Origin: Cymbomonas tetramitiformis
Lineage: Eukaryota; Chlorophyta; Pyramimonadophyceae; Pyramimonadales; Pyramimonadaceae
Assembly: GCA_001247695.2 (NCBI GenBank)
Contig: LGRX02033436.1
Span: 1-64,000 of the forward strand
Direction of reading: 5' to 3'
DNA length: 64,000 nt
The notes under the pieces are model-generated. The model ran no database searches. It was not told where the DNA came from and was given only the letters and a program-made list of their open reading frames with translations. This document shows positions 1 through 10,593 of this stretch, in pieces. The position numbers were made by a program, and so were the translations under genes. Positions within the stretch are counted from its first letter, which is position 1. Each line of letters starts with the position of its first letter.

Positions 1-3000
1 ATGTCGTTGGATGCGACAGTAAAGTAGCTCCAGCGCAGACTTGTAGGGTTTGCAATAGGAGCTTTCACTTTAGCTGTGCGAATAAACAGTATCCGGCGGT
101 GCAGTGTGGCGAATGCAAAGGGGTACTGGCAGAAGATAGGTGCTGCTATTGTAAAAAGGGGGCTTTCGTTACGCGATGCACGGTGTGCGGGATTCGCTAC
201 CACCCTAAGTGTCAAGAGGCAAGAGGCCTAAAGAGGGATTTGTTCAACTGCGGTCGCGAGGAATGCGTGGAGGAGCCTGGCGGAGGAATATCGGAGCCCC
301 CTGTCGTGAACATGCACGACACGGAGGCGAAGAAACGACTGGGGGAGCTGCCAGGTCCGAAGACCGCCGTGAGGAAAGCATTAGATTGGAATGCTTTCGA
401 TCATGCCCTGACAATAGCATACGATAGATGCTATACAGGGCAAGAAGATGGTGAGCACCTTTTCGAATCACATGTTGGTAGAGCCTATAGTTATGCGTAT
501 GGATAATGCCCGAAACCCTGCTTGTGTAAACGGGCATGGTTTTGGTGTGGTATGAATTAGGCGGGCGCGACGTGCTGCCTCCGCCCTCACCCCCTCCGCC
601 AGCACCTGAAGTCTGCTGCTTCATCTGCGAGGAAGACGATGGACGTGGAGTACACAAGTGCTCGCACTGCGGTGACTTCTACCACAACGTCTGCCTTCTA
701 GGCAAAGGCATCGAGGAGCCGAACAATTGTGGTAGACCGGAGTGCATGGCGAAGCGCACGGTCTACCCAACCTCGCAAGCGGAGAAGGACGCTGCGAAAG
801 GACTGCCGCTCTCAAAAGTAGGCGCCCTGCTGCTGGAAGGCGCGCTCAAGCAATGGCCACCGCCCCTTCAAGCGGCCACACCCCCGTGGTTGGTGAGGGG
901 GATGTGGAAGCGCCGTGGGGAGCGGAGCAACCCGCGGACGCTCCCGCCCCCACGAGCACGGAGGTTCTCGCGGCGGGAGAGCCCGCACGTGCGGAGGTGG
1001 TCGTGGAGGATGCCGCAATCGCAAAGGGTCCCGCGGCGGGAGAGCCCGCACCGGGGGAGGTGGTGTTGGCTCCGCCCCCAATCACGGGGAGCCCCGCGGC
1101 GGGAGAGCCCGCACGTGCGGAGGTGGTCGTGGAGGATGCCGCAATCGCAAAGGGTCCCGCGGCGGGAGAGCCCGCACCGGGGGAGGTGGTGTTGGCTCCG
1201 CCCCCAATCACGGGGAGCCCCGCGGCGGGAGAGCCCGCACGTGCGGAGGTGGTCGTGGAGGATGCCGCAATCGCAAAGGGTCCCGCGGCGGGAGAGCCCG
1301 CACCGGCGGAGGTGGTGTTGGCTCCGCCCCCAATCACGGGGAGCCCCGCGGCGGGAGAGCCCGCACCTGCGGAGGTGGTGGTGGAGGATGCCGCAATCAC
1401 AAAGGGTCCCGCGGCGGGAGAGCCCGCACCGGCGGAGGTGGTAGTCGCTCCGCCCCCAATCACGGGGAGCCCCGCGGCGGGAGAGCCCGCACCGGCGGAG
1501 GTGGTCGTGAAGGCGCCCGCTGCCGCGGATTGGCCGGGGTGGGCGAAGGCCACGTTGGAGCAACGTGTTGCTTTTTATCCCCGTTGGGTGCATCACCGTG
1601 ATCTGCCGCGGTTAGCACCGGTGGTGTACGTGGCGGGGGATGGGGTGCATGGGAAGGAGGGGTACATGGAAAAGTCCAAGGGGCGTTTCGAGAGGGGATC
1701 CGTCGTGTATCACCAAGGGCAAGTATACAAGGGCGCGTATATTGTGGGGACGATCTTGCACGTGAAAGACCGTGGGTGGTTCACCATATGCGGTGGGCCA
1801 ATCCACGGCAAATACGCCACCCCGCACCTTACGCACATCTTCAGGATGAACCGGCTCAACCAGGGGAGCACGGATAAGGCCCGTGGTGCCGCCCACTTCA
1901 AGACTGAAGAGGGGTCGGACATCGTGTACGAGTGCGCGAGAATCTTCTTCCCGAAGCTCATCAAGCTGCACAAGCACTACGGCTTGGAGAACGGTACGGC
2001 ATTCTCTTTGTTTGTGTGAATCGGTACTCTTGCGGGGGTGCTGAGCATGCTTGCGGTGAAATTGCTTTTGTCTAAGTGGTAGCCCCCAATTTCTTTTTGA
2101 CAAGCTCGACGTCCGATTGTGGGCTCTTCACAGGTGTCTCTTTGCCTCCGATCGTGAGGCAATTGACGGCAAAGGATCTTCAGGGTGACATCTTCCCCTC
2201 GCCGCACTACACGCAAGATGACTACGTCTTCGTGGACATGCTTGCTCGGTGGGGAGGGGGTGCGGCTGCAGAGCCGCAGGGTGGTGCGTCGGCGATTGCC
2301 GTCCCGGCGGTGGACGAGGGCGAGGACGTGGATACCGCCGGCACCCCACCGAGGAAGAAGTTGAGGAGCCAACTCGCGGGAGCCAACTCCCAGGGAAACC
2401 CGGCGGAGAGGTCGAGCCTCCCGCGGATACGGCAGCCGGCGGGTAAGGTTGGTAGGGGCTTGAGCTCGGGTGGCGGTGACCCGCAAACTTCAGCAAAGGG
2501 TCAAAAAAGGGGGAGATCCTCCTCGGCCTCGGGGCGTGCGTCAACGAGGGGCGCGGCGCCGGCGCCGTCAACCCGCACGGTGGCCCCCCCTCAACCGCTT
2601 GTCGCTCTGTCGGAGGTTACCGAGGCGGCCCCACCGGTGAGGGGAATCACGGTGGAGGAGCTAACGGCGGTGTTAGCGAGGCAAGAGGAGGCGAGCCAGA
2701 AGATGCTGAAGCAGCAGGAGGCGCACTTCACCCAGCAGCTGAAGCTGTCTGAGGAACGCCAGCAGCGGGCCTTGGAGCGCCAAGTGGCGGACTTCATGGC
2801 AAGCCCAGGGGAAGATGCGCCCAGCGCGCCGACAGCCGAGGCACCTCCAACCCTCCCCCCCCAGCAGCAAAGCCCTCAGCAGCAACCTCAGGCGGTGCCT
2901 CAGGCGGTGCCGATGCTGCAAGTAGGACAGGAAGCGTCCCAGCCTCCCTTGTTACAGCAAGCCTTCCAACCGCTGCAACCCCAGCCCTTGTTGCTGCAAC

Positions 3001-3539
3001 AACCCCAGACGCAGCAGTTGCAACAGCTCCAGCAGCTCCAGCAGCTGCAGCAGCTCCAGCAGCTTCAGCAGCCCCAGCAGTTGCAACAGCTCCAGCAGCT
3101 CCAGCAGCCCCAGCAGTTGCAACAGCTCCAGCAGCTCCAGCAGCCCCAGCAGTTGCAACAGCTCCAGCAGCTCCAGCAGCCCTAGCAGCTCTTGCAGCTC
3201 CAGCAGCCCCAGCAGTTGCAACAGCTCCAGCAGCTCCAGCAGCCCCAGCAGTTGCAACAGCTCCAGCAGCTCCAGCAGCTCCAGCAGTTGCAGCAGCTCC
3301 AGCAGCTCCAGCAGACCCAGCAGCTGCAACCCCTTCTGCAGCAGTCCCAGCCCACGCTCCTTCAGCAACCACAGGCCCGACAGCTCCAGCAGCTCCAGCA
3401 GCTCCAGCAGCTCCAACAGCTCCAGCAGCTCCAGCAACTCCAGCAACAACTCCAGCAGACCCAGCCATTGAATACCTCGGACTTGGGTAGGGCCTCGGGC
3501 GTCTCCATAGAGGAGTTGCAGAATTTGAGCCACCTTTGA
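1..3539 (+). CDS. PHD-like zinc-finger / poly-glutamine protein, paralogue A (5' partial)
   Basis: The reading frame is open at the window edge, so the 5' end lies upstream. I infer exons from the edge to 450, 561-1993 and 2134-3539; both introns (451-560, 1994-2133) are GT-AG and keep phase. The N terminus has one Cys-rich finger (C-x2-C-x4-H-x2-C) and two PHD-like fingers. Each PHD-like finger follows C-x2-C, C-x2-C, H-x2-C and ends in an unusual C-x4-C pair (CGREEC, CGRPEC). Next come a Pro/Ala-rich 21-residue repeat, a globular segment of about 150 residues (about 1530-1993), a short coiled coil and a long poly-Q tract. Two lesions are visible: a frame change near 830-860, and a TAG at 3183-3185 where neighbouring repeats have CAG. 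The last ~20 residues match the gene at 10594-14574. PHD fingers usually bind histone tails, so a nuclear role is inferred only. Confidence 0.6.
965..1520 (+). repeat. 63-bp in-frame coding minisatellite (9 copies)
   Basis: Units starting near 971, 1034, 1097, 1160, 1223, 1286, 1349, 1412 and 1475 encode a 21-residue Pro/Ala/Gly/Glu repeat (core PAAGEP followed by EVV). Two unit types alternate, giving a 126-bp higher-order period. The 63-bp period keeps the frame, which supports this as the coding frame. The segment is low-complexity and probably an unstructured linker between the zinc fingers and the following domain. Confidence 0.8.
2995..3465 (+). repeat. Poly-glutamine coding tract (CAG/CTC repeats)
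   Basis: Imperfect CAGCTC/CAGCAG units encode Gln-Gln-Leu repeats with occasional Pro and Thr. The tract sits inside paralogue A and resembles the minus-strand tract at 10676-11050. A single TAG at 3183-3185 falls where neighbouring units carry CAG. Confidence 0.85.
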
Positions 3540-3619
3540 ATTTGAGCACCCGCCACCCGGCAACGGCTAGTGCCCCATGACTCCTGCAACTGCAAATAAT
3601 ATGCGTATCATTAGGGCAA

Positions 3620-4490
3620 AGTAAAAGTATGTTGTAGTCAGTTTACAGACGAAATTAGCCCCCAACGCCCCGTGAATGTGACCCGATGTGAAATATCATT
3701 TCTCGATGCCTAGTAATAACTTCTAGATACTTCTCACAACTTGTAATAACTTCACCGTATCATTTGCATATCTCACGCGCCCACGAGACATGCATTTTCT
3801 GTTTTGCAGTCAGTTTACAGACGAAATTAGCTCCCCAACGCCCCGCGAATGTGACCCGATGTGAAATATCACTTCTCGATGCCTAATAATAACTTCTAGA
3901 TACTTCTCACAACTTGTAATAACTTCACCGTATCATTTGCATATCTCACGCGCCCACGAGACATGCATTTTCTGTTTTGCAGTCAGTTTACAGACGAAAT
4001 TAGCTCCCCAACGCCCCGCGAATGTGACCCGATGTGAAATATCACTTCTCGATGCCTAGTAATAACTTCTAGATACTTCTCACAACTTCTAATAACTTCC
4101 CCGTATCATTTGCACATCTCACGCGCCCGCAAGATATGCAATTTCTGCTTTGCAGCCATTTTACAGACGAAATTAGCTCCCCAGCACCCCGTGAATATGT
4201 CCCGATGTGAAATTTTGCTTCTCATTGCCTACGGATGACTTCTAGATACTTCTCACAACTTCTAATAACTTCCCCGTATCATTTGCATATCTCACGCGCC
4301 CGCAAGATATGCAATTTCTGCTTTGCAGCCATTTTACAGACGAAATTAGCTCCCCAGCACCCCGTGAATATGTCCCGATGTGAAATTTTGCTTCTCATTG
4401 CCTACGGATGACTTCTAGATACTTCTCACAACTTCTAATAACTTCCCCGTATCATTTGCATATCTCACGCGCCCGCAAGATATGCAATGT
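3620..4490. repeat. 173-bp tandem satellite, five copies
   Basis: The landmark CAGTTTACAGACGAAATTAG, or its variant with CATTTTACAG, recurs at 3639, 3811, 3984, 4157 and 4330, a period of 172-173 bp. Units share TTCTAGATACTTCTCACAAC and a CACGCGCC block. The two downstream copies are more alike and diverge from the first three. The array fills the space between paralogue A and the methyltransferase-like gene and may lie in that gene's promoter or a 5' intron. No coding potential is seen. Confidence 0.9.
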
Positions 4491-4780
4491 ATGTACGGCA
4501 GCCCGTCCGCGACCTGTAAGCAGCCCTGTGGCCACTACAATTATCAAAAATATAAAATATTGCCTCTAGATGATTTCTTTTAACCACTAAGTACTTCTTG
4601 AAACTTCTTGCGACTTCTAAATGTCATTTTCATCGATTATGCAATCCGGGCCCACCTAGCCGTGCCACATGCCTCTTGTCCCAGGCTGCCAGGAGAACGG
4701 ATGTGCAGCGTGCTGCCGAACGCGCCCTTCAAGGACCTGGTGGCTCCAGAGCGTTTACTGGAGCGGGCGCTAATGTGGAT

Positions 4781-7633
4781 ATGTCTCAAGTGGCCACCCC
4801 ATCTGAGGCAAGGAAGGCAGCCGAGGTGGCTGCACATGGGTGGCACGCTAAGCTAACAGTGGAGCATGCAGCAAAGATGGATTATGAGGAGAAAGCAAAG
4901 CTGTGCAGGCAAATCGAGATGGAGCACCGGTGGCCGAACCCGATGGATACCGACGAGGCGGCCGAGAAAGGGAGTGTGTTTCGTCTCCCCATTGAATGCC
5001 TGTACCACGCGACGGGGTACGAGGCCTGCCGGGATCAAGAGAGGGGCTGGGTGAACGAGATCAAGTCCAGCAGGAAGGAGAACCCGTGGGCCCCTTTCAA
5101 TGCGGGTCTTGTTGCGATCGACGATGTCAAAACCCGTGCCGAATTCTCCCTGAGAAAAGCTCTCGAGGGAAAATACAGAGGCAAGGTTTTTGGGCACCAG
5201 CACTGTTATCAAGCCACCGACGAGTGTCACGAGGAAATCCCGTTGGAGGTAGCTTTCTGGCACTTCGAGAGCAAGATCTACATCGGTCTCACGCCTGACA
5301 TGATTCGGTTTTTAGGCGAGATGCAGAACCAAATCGACCAGAAGACGAAAGGCAAAGACAACACCCAGTTCATGCAAGGGCTTCGTTCGACCCTTTTCGA
5401 AAAGCATGGGGTCGTGTACAGGGTTTACCGAGAAGCGTTGATCTCCGAGTTCGTCGCCGGCGTCCCCGAGGACACCGAACGGGGTACCCCTTATCAACCT
5501 GGGTATTACGAGGTCGGAGGGCTGGTGCAAAAAATGGCGGAGTTCGAATCAGAGCATGGATTTTCAGTCCCGGATCCCGAGAAATATCCCAAGGGATTCC
5601 AGTACATGGAGAATGTGCAGACGTCTGAGCGCGAGGGAGACCCTGATGCACTCCCTGCGGTAGAGGTGACGGTGAAGACGCTGGACGATGACATCAACGC
5701 TCACCTCGATCGGGTCACAAGTTGGTACCCCGTAATGTCTCACTTGAACCAAGCTATGAGGACGCATGTGAAGCAAGTAGCGATGTCCAAGCATTCGGTG
5801 TTCGGCGAAACTCAAATCAACCACTACTTCATGCACTGGACAATTGCCAATTTCCGGCCGCAGACGTGGGACCTCTGCGTTAGCATCATGGAGGCTTACA
5901 GAAGGTTTGAGCTGAAGACCATGAAAAACCCTTTGGCTTCGAAGACCAAAAAGCGCAAGGCCTCATCTTCGCCCGCTAAGGGACCCGCCAAGAAAGCTGG
6001 CAAAAAGGGCACCTCCAACCGACAGGTAAATTACTTTTTACTTCTGCTTCAAACAGTGTTTACACCCCCAAAGCATCCTTTTCTATATTTTAAGACATGC
6101 TAAAAATGTTTTTTTTACTTGCAGATGGAAGACGAGGTGCAACGAGGAGGCGGGGACCAAGGAGCGGGCTCGTCTAAAGGGGCAGGCATTTTGGTGGAAG
6201 AAGCTCAGTTTCTCCACAATGCCAAATCCATGGGTATGACGTTCTGGATTAACTTGGGCGGCTTGGCGGGGGAGGCGGAGTTCGACAAGGTGGACACGTA
6301 TCTGCGCCAGATTATCAACAAGGAGTTGTCAGTAAAAGAGGGGGGCCTGATGATAAGCCAGTTCAAGAAGGAACGCATGGTGCAGAAGCACTTGGTGTCC
6401 GCGGCGGGATTGCAAACCTGGGACGAATTCAAGAACGAGTTCACCTCCTACTGGAGCTCCCAAGAGAAAATCGAGTCGTTGATCGGCTGCTTACCTTCAA
6501 CTCAGGGGGGAGCGCGCCGGGGGGGATCTGGGGAAGTTCCGCACGCGATCTTCAATTACGTCGAGAACGCGCGGGCGAATCTCAAAGAAGCGCAGGCGCC
6601 AAGCGCGGGGCAAATCCAAGGCTTGCAACAGGTCGAGGTGAAAGTCGACATCAAACTCTATCGGGAGGCGCGGACCGAGGGGCCGGAGCTTAAGGTTCCA
6701 GGAGAGGCAGGCCTTGAGGACGACGAGCCCACACATGAGACGAACGTGCCGATGTTCCCTCGTTGGAAGATCGTCAAGGGCAGCATGCGCGATATGAAGG
6801 ACGTCCCGAGGCTGCCATTCACGGGGACGATCATCGACTGCAATTACGCCCTTGACAAGGAGAAGACTCCCGACGCGATGACCAAGGAGGAGGTGCAACC
6901 GTTCCTGGAGTCTTTCAACGCCAAGACCACCGCCCCGGCATGGACAGTCGCTATCTTTTGCGGTTTCGTCCAACAAAGCGATTTCCTGGAGGTGATTGAC
7001 AATTACTGCTCCGGCCGCGCGGAGCGATTCTTCTGGCACAAGCAGAACGTGAACATGAACCCCAACATGACCGTGCGCTACAATGACGTTGAATGTGGCG
7101 TCCTGGGGTACCATGTAAAGAGCGATGCCCAGGGGGAGTCTACTAAAAAGCCGGAGTGGATGTTCAACTTTGATACTGGAGAAGGTGAACGTGTGAGCCG
7201 CGCGTCACTTTTGCGCGGCTTCCCGGTTGAGCACCAGATGTTCAAACGCGACAACAAAGCCGTGAATAACCATCAGAAACCCCAAGCTCTGTTGATGGAG
7301 CTGATCCAGTGCCACATGCTCGGTGACAATCCGGGCAAGATGGATGAGAACGGCCATCCACTCAACTGGATTCTCGACGCTTGCCGCGGCGTCGGCTCGA
7401 CGTCCATGGCCGCCATGAGGTGTGGTATGAACGCGATCGGCTTCGACCACGACCAGTTCATGGTCAGCTCTGCGCAGCAACGGCTGATCAATTTCGACAA
7501 CGAGCCCGATCAGGACGCCGAGACGAAGCCAAAACGGAAGAGCGAACCGACGGCGAAGGGCAAGGAAGCGGCCACTGCCGAATCTGAGGAAGAAGAGAAT
7601 GATGAAGATGAGGAAGATGAGAATGATGAATAA
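4781..7633 (+). CDS. Large protein with degenerate N6/N4-type DNA methyltransferase domain
   Basis: There are two exons, 4781-6025 and 6125-7633, with a 99-bp GTAAAT...TTGCAG intron at a codon boundary, giving about 917 aa from the first in-frame ATG. The frame is open back to a possible acceptor ending at 4684, so upstream exons may exist. The first exon encodes an unrecognised ~400-residue region and a Lys/Ala-rich tail. The second ends in a permuted N6/N4 methyltransferase layout: a motif-IV-like DCNY (DNA 6836-6847, normally DPPY), then HQKP near 7270, then an ILDACRGVGS motif-I-like SAM loop near 7370, then GFDHDQ. An acidic tail closes the protein. Order and spacing fit the family, but both key motifs are altered, so catalysis is doubtful. 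It lies between two PHD-like genes, suggesting a role at DNA or chromatin. Confidence 0.62.
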
Positions 7634-8077
7634 AATAGTAGGATTTGTCGACCGCCCTGACTGATAGTATCAGTCATGCCTCGACGGTATAGGGTGAAAA
7701 GTACTCTACTCGTAAACATTTGAATAAAGAATGATACATGTATGCATATTTCGGTGTTTTCATTGTACGCATACTGCACTTTTCTACCGTGTTGCCTTTA
7801 TGTATCCCTATTTCGCGCATAAATATCACTAAACCCTGATTTTTTTGAAATATATATAAATCCAAAAATGACATATGATAATATCATTTTCATCGAATAG
7901 TGTGTTATCTTATGGTCGCGGTAACGACTTCCGTCCGGATTATCCACCGATGTCGCCGCCCTTTTGGGGTGCTCCACATCGTAAAGCTGAACCGCTTCCT
8001 ATGTAAGACACGCACACTATCAAAACACTCTTCTAGCAACACATACAATTATTCGTCTCAATCAGCAGTATATATAT
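7634..8077. other. AT-rich intergenic stretch, nothing recognised
   Basis: This is the downstream flank of the methyltransferase-like gene. It begins with a small inverted repeat (CTGATAGTATCAG) just after the stop. Beyond that I see only low-complexity AT-rich sequence and no supported gene. Confidence 0.6.
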
Positions 8078-8338
8078 CAAGGTAAGGTTTGCGCGGAGTC
8101 CAAAAATGCAAAAACTTTTCAAAATCTAGATTTTGAGATACGAGCGATTTAAGTTTGCGCTTAAGTATGGTTAAGTATGGGGGTGACCGAGCGGTATCGA
8201 CCATAACTTTTCATTAACGTGGTCAATTTGATACCTGAAGTGCGCAATATGTACAGGGTGCTCTGGGCAACCTATTTATCAAATAAAAGATTTTTGAAAA
8301 GTTTTTGCATTTTTGGACTCCGCGCAAACCTTACCTTG
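8078..8338. mobile_element. 261-bp MITE with 47-bp terminal inverted repeats in a TA tract
   Basis: The left end (8078-8124) begins CAAGGTAAGGTTTGCGCGG, and its exact reverse complement lies at 8292-8338. Both ends abut runs of TA, consistent with TA-targeting mariner-like elements. The centre is short and non-coding. The element lies just downstream of the truncated hAT gene and may mark where its 3' end was lost. Confidence 0.88.
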
Positions 8339-8384
8339 ATATATATATATATGTATACAAGGCACACAACAAAAATACAAGGCA

Positions 8385-9905
8385 CACAAAATCCCGGAGT
8401 TGTGATGGGTGCACACCTGATTCTCTACGAACCACTTGGCCTGATTACGCGCTCCCTTCCACCCACTGCGTGTGGCGTTATCTTGAGGTGGGGAAGTTCG
8501 TGAAAGTCCGTACTTGTCTTGGCAATCATGCAGTAGCTTTCGGCCGATCACTGAATGGTTGAAGTGCGTGGTCATACCACGCAGCTTCGTGAACGCCTCC
8601 TTCACACCGTCCGATGTCAAAAACACAAGAACGCAGAGGGCAAGCAGGTGACAGTTGCACTCATGTCCGTCGAAGCACCCCCAACCCGAAATCATGTTGG
8701 AAGCACTATCCGATGTGGTAGAGTGAACAAAGTCCTTCACAGTGTCCACTGTGATGGAAGTTTCACCGCTATCAGCACTGCCAAGCTGATCCAGGGTGTA
8801 CTCACCAACCCCCATGTCTGATAAGCTTTCCTTCGTGGAACGCTCGATTTCCAAGCCCGTGTGACGAACATCGCTAAAAGGTACCGCGGAAAGCAACTTC
8901 TCGTGAAGCACCATGCCCTTGTCGATCCAATACACCAGGATTCCGAAGATGGCAATGCCACCTTCGGACCACAAATCACCAGCGATGGAGGGCATGATAC
9001 CCTCCGCCAAAAGTGCCGCAAGATAGGACTTCACCTTGTTCTTCCCCTCAACGGACAACTTCAAAATGTACTGCGTGACCAACTTGTAGGTGGGAGGGAC
9101 ATAGCTACCATGGAAGATGAACTCGAAGATATCACGAAGCTCGCGGTCAGATTCTCCGATGCTGAGAGGCCTTTTATTCCGAACGATCCAGAGGGCAAAC
9201 TGCATACACAAACAAACATCAATACCGAAATAAATATTCTAGGAGCGAATACCAACATAATGTCTTCGCTATGTTGACTATGATAAAATCATAGTCAGTC
9301 ATAGTCAATGAAAAAGGGCTCTTCGCCCAAGCACGGCCAGAGGCGGGGAGCCACCAACCAAGCGTATCACTCGACTCAGGTGGTCAACCTACATTCAAGC
9401 ATATGCGACACAATGCCATAGTATTTGAGAGGCGCACGTCCATTTTCAATTTTCAATCATATTCACTGCCACGCAGAGGTCATGAGAAAATACCGACATA
9501 AGAAAATCTATAGAGAGTGAAGGAAGGAGGTGTGTGTGGGGGGGGAGGCACCTTCTTATGCAACTCGTCACGTTTTTCGTCGGAAATAGGTGGCAACATC
9601 GCCTCTATGGTCCCAACTTTGGCGGCGTTGACGCCCCGAGTCTCCTCAGTAGTTGCAGAGTCGGCAGACTCAACCTCGACCATCTTGCAATACAAGTCCT
9701 TGTGTATGTGCGCAAGATGAGAGCGTAGGTTGGAAGTGTTCCCACTCCACGTAGGCGAAGAATCCGGTCCACATACTTTGCAGCACAGCGCGAGGACCTT
9801 CTCGGGCTGCTCAGGACACAGACGAACTTTGTAGAATGCCCAACACGCTGAGTGAGCCGTCGCATACCCCCGCGTCGGAAATGCATAATGGGTGATAATG
9901 ACCAT
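8385..9905 (-). pseudogene. hAT-family transposase with BED zinc finger, 3'-truncated
   Basis: Exon 1 (9905-9552) encodes a BED-type finger: C-x2-C, then GNTSNLRSHL with H-x4-H. A 352-bp intron (9551-9200, phase 0, ending TGCAG) leads to exon 2 from 9199. That exon carries hAT core features: CHLLALCV, the acidic DNATRSGW stretch that in hAT transposases precedes the C-terminal dimerisation region, and upstream Asp residues. The frame then runs into unrelated AT-rich sequence and the MITE, so the conserved C-terminal dimerisation domain is missing. Probably a dead remnant. No 8-bp target duplication or terminal repeats were found for it. Confidence 0.72.
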
Positions 9906-10593
9906 TTTTTAAGGTTTATAAAGTCACTAGACCTTGTAAGAGGCAAAATTAGTAAAAAAAAATATTTTTTTATATTTTGAGATTTTTGGAGATTTTTTTC
10001 ATCTGAACGGGCTGGAAATCGCTGTTTTTGGGCTGTGTTCGCTTAGCGGGTGGTTGTGGGGTATGTAATACCCATGTTTTGAAGGTCTCCAAACCGCACC
10101 ACGACTTTATTAATGAACGTCGCAATTTTGGATTTTAGAAAAAATATCATAAGAGCTAGTATTTACGAAAAACTCTTGGTTTTGAGCACATATGAGGTGC
10201 GGAAGGCTTTGGGGTATGGAGTGGAATGAAAAGTACACATGATGAAGATTTATAGACCACATTGAAACAAATTAATGGTTGAATGCTATTTGTGAAGAAC
10301 TTTTTCCTACCATATACAAACAAACAATCACTTGTAGCTGTGTCGTTTTGAGTATTTTTCCAGGCACGCTTGGGGGTATGATATATGTGTGATAGATAAT
10401 GTTGTGCAAATACTCCCAACCTAGTGCTTTTTTCGAAACTTATTATGAATGATTTCTTGCAAATTATGCAAGTGTGCAAATTCAGAATGCATGTGTTACA
10501 CTAAAAATTGGCAAGGCAATTTAAATATGAAGACAAGGCAAACAAACAAAAGAGAAAATGATATTTACAATGTGTACAATATGTACACTACGC
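9906..10593. other. AT-rich spacer, no gene seen
   Basis: The sequence is AT-rich with homopolymer runs and no splice-consistent coding segment. It separates the hAT remnant from the 3' end of the oxygenase gene on the minus strand. Confidence 0.6.

Noticed and set aside
1530..1993. A dioxygenase domain in paralogue A, suggested by a HHRD sequence.
   Set aside because: No matching PGSH, distal His or Arg follows at suitable spacing, so the domain is left unassigned.
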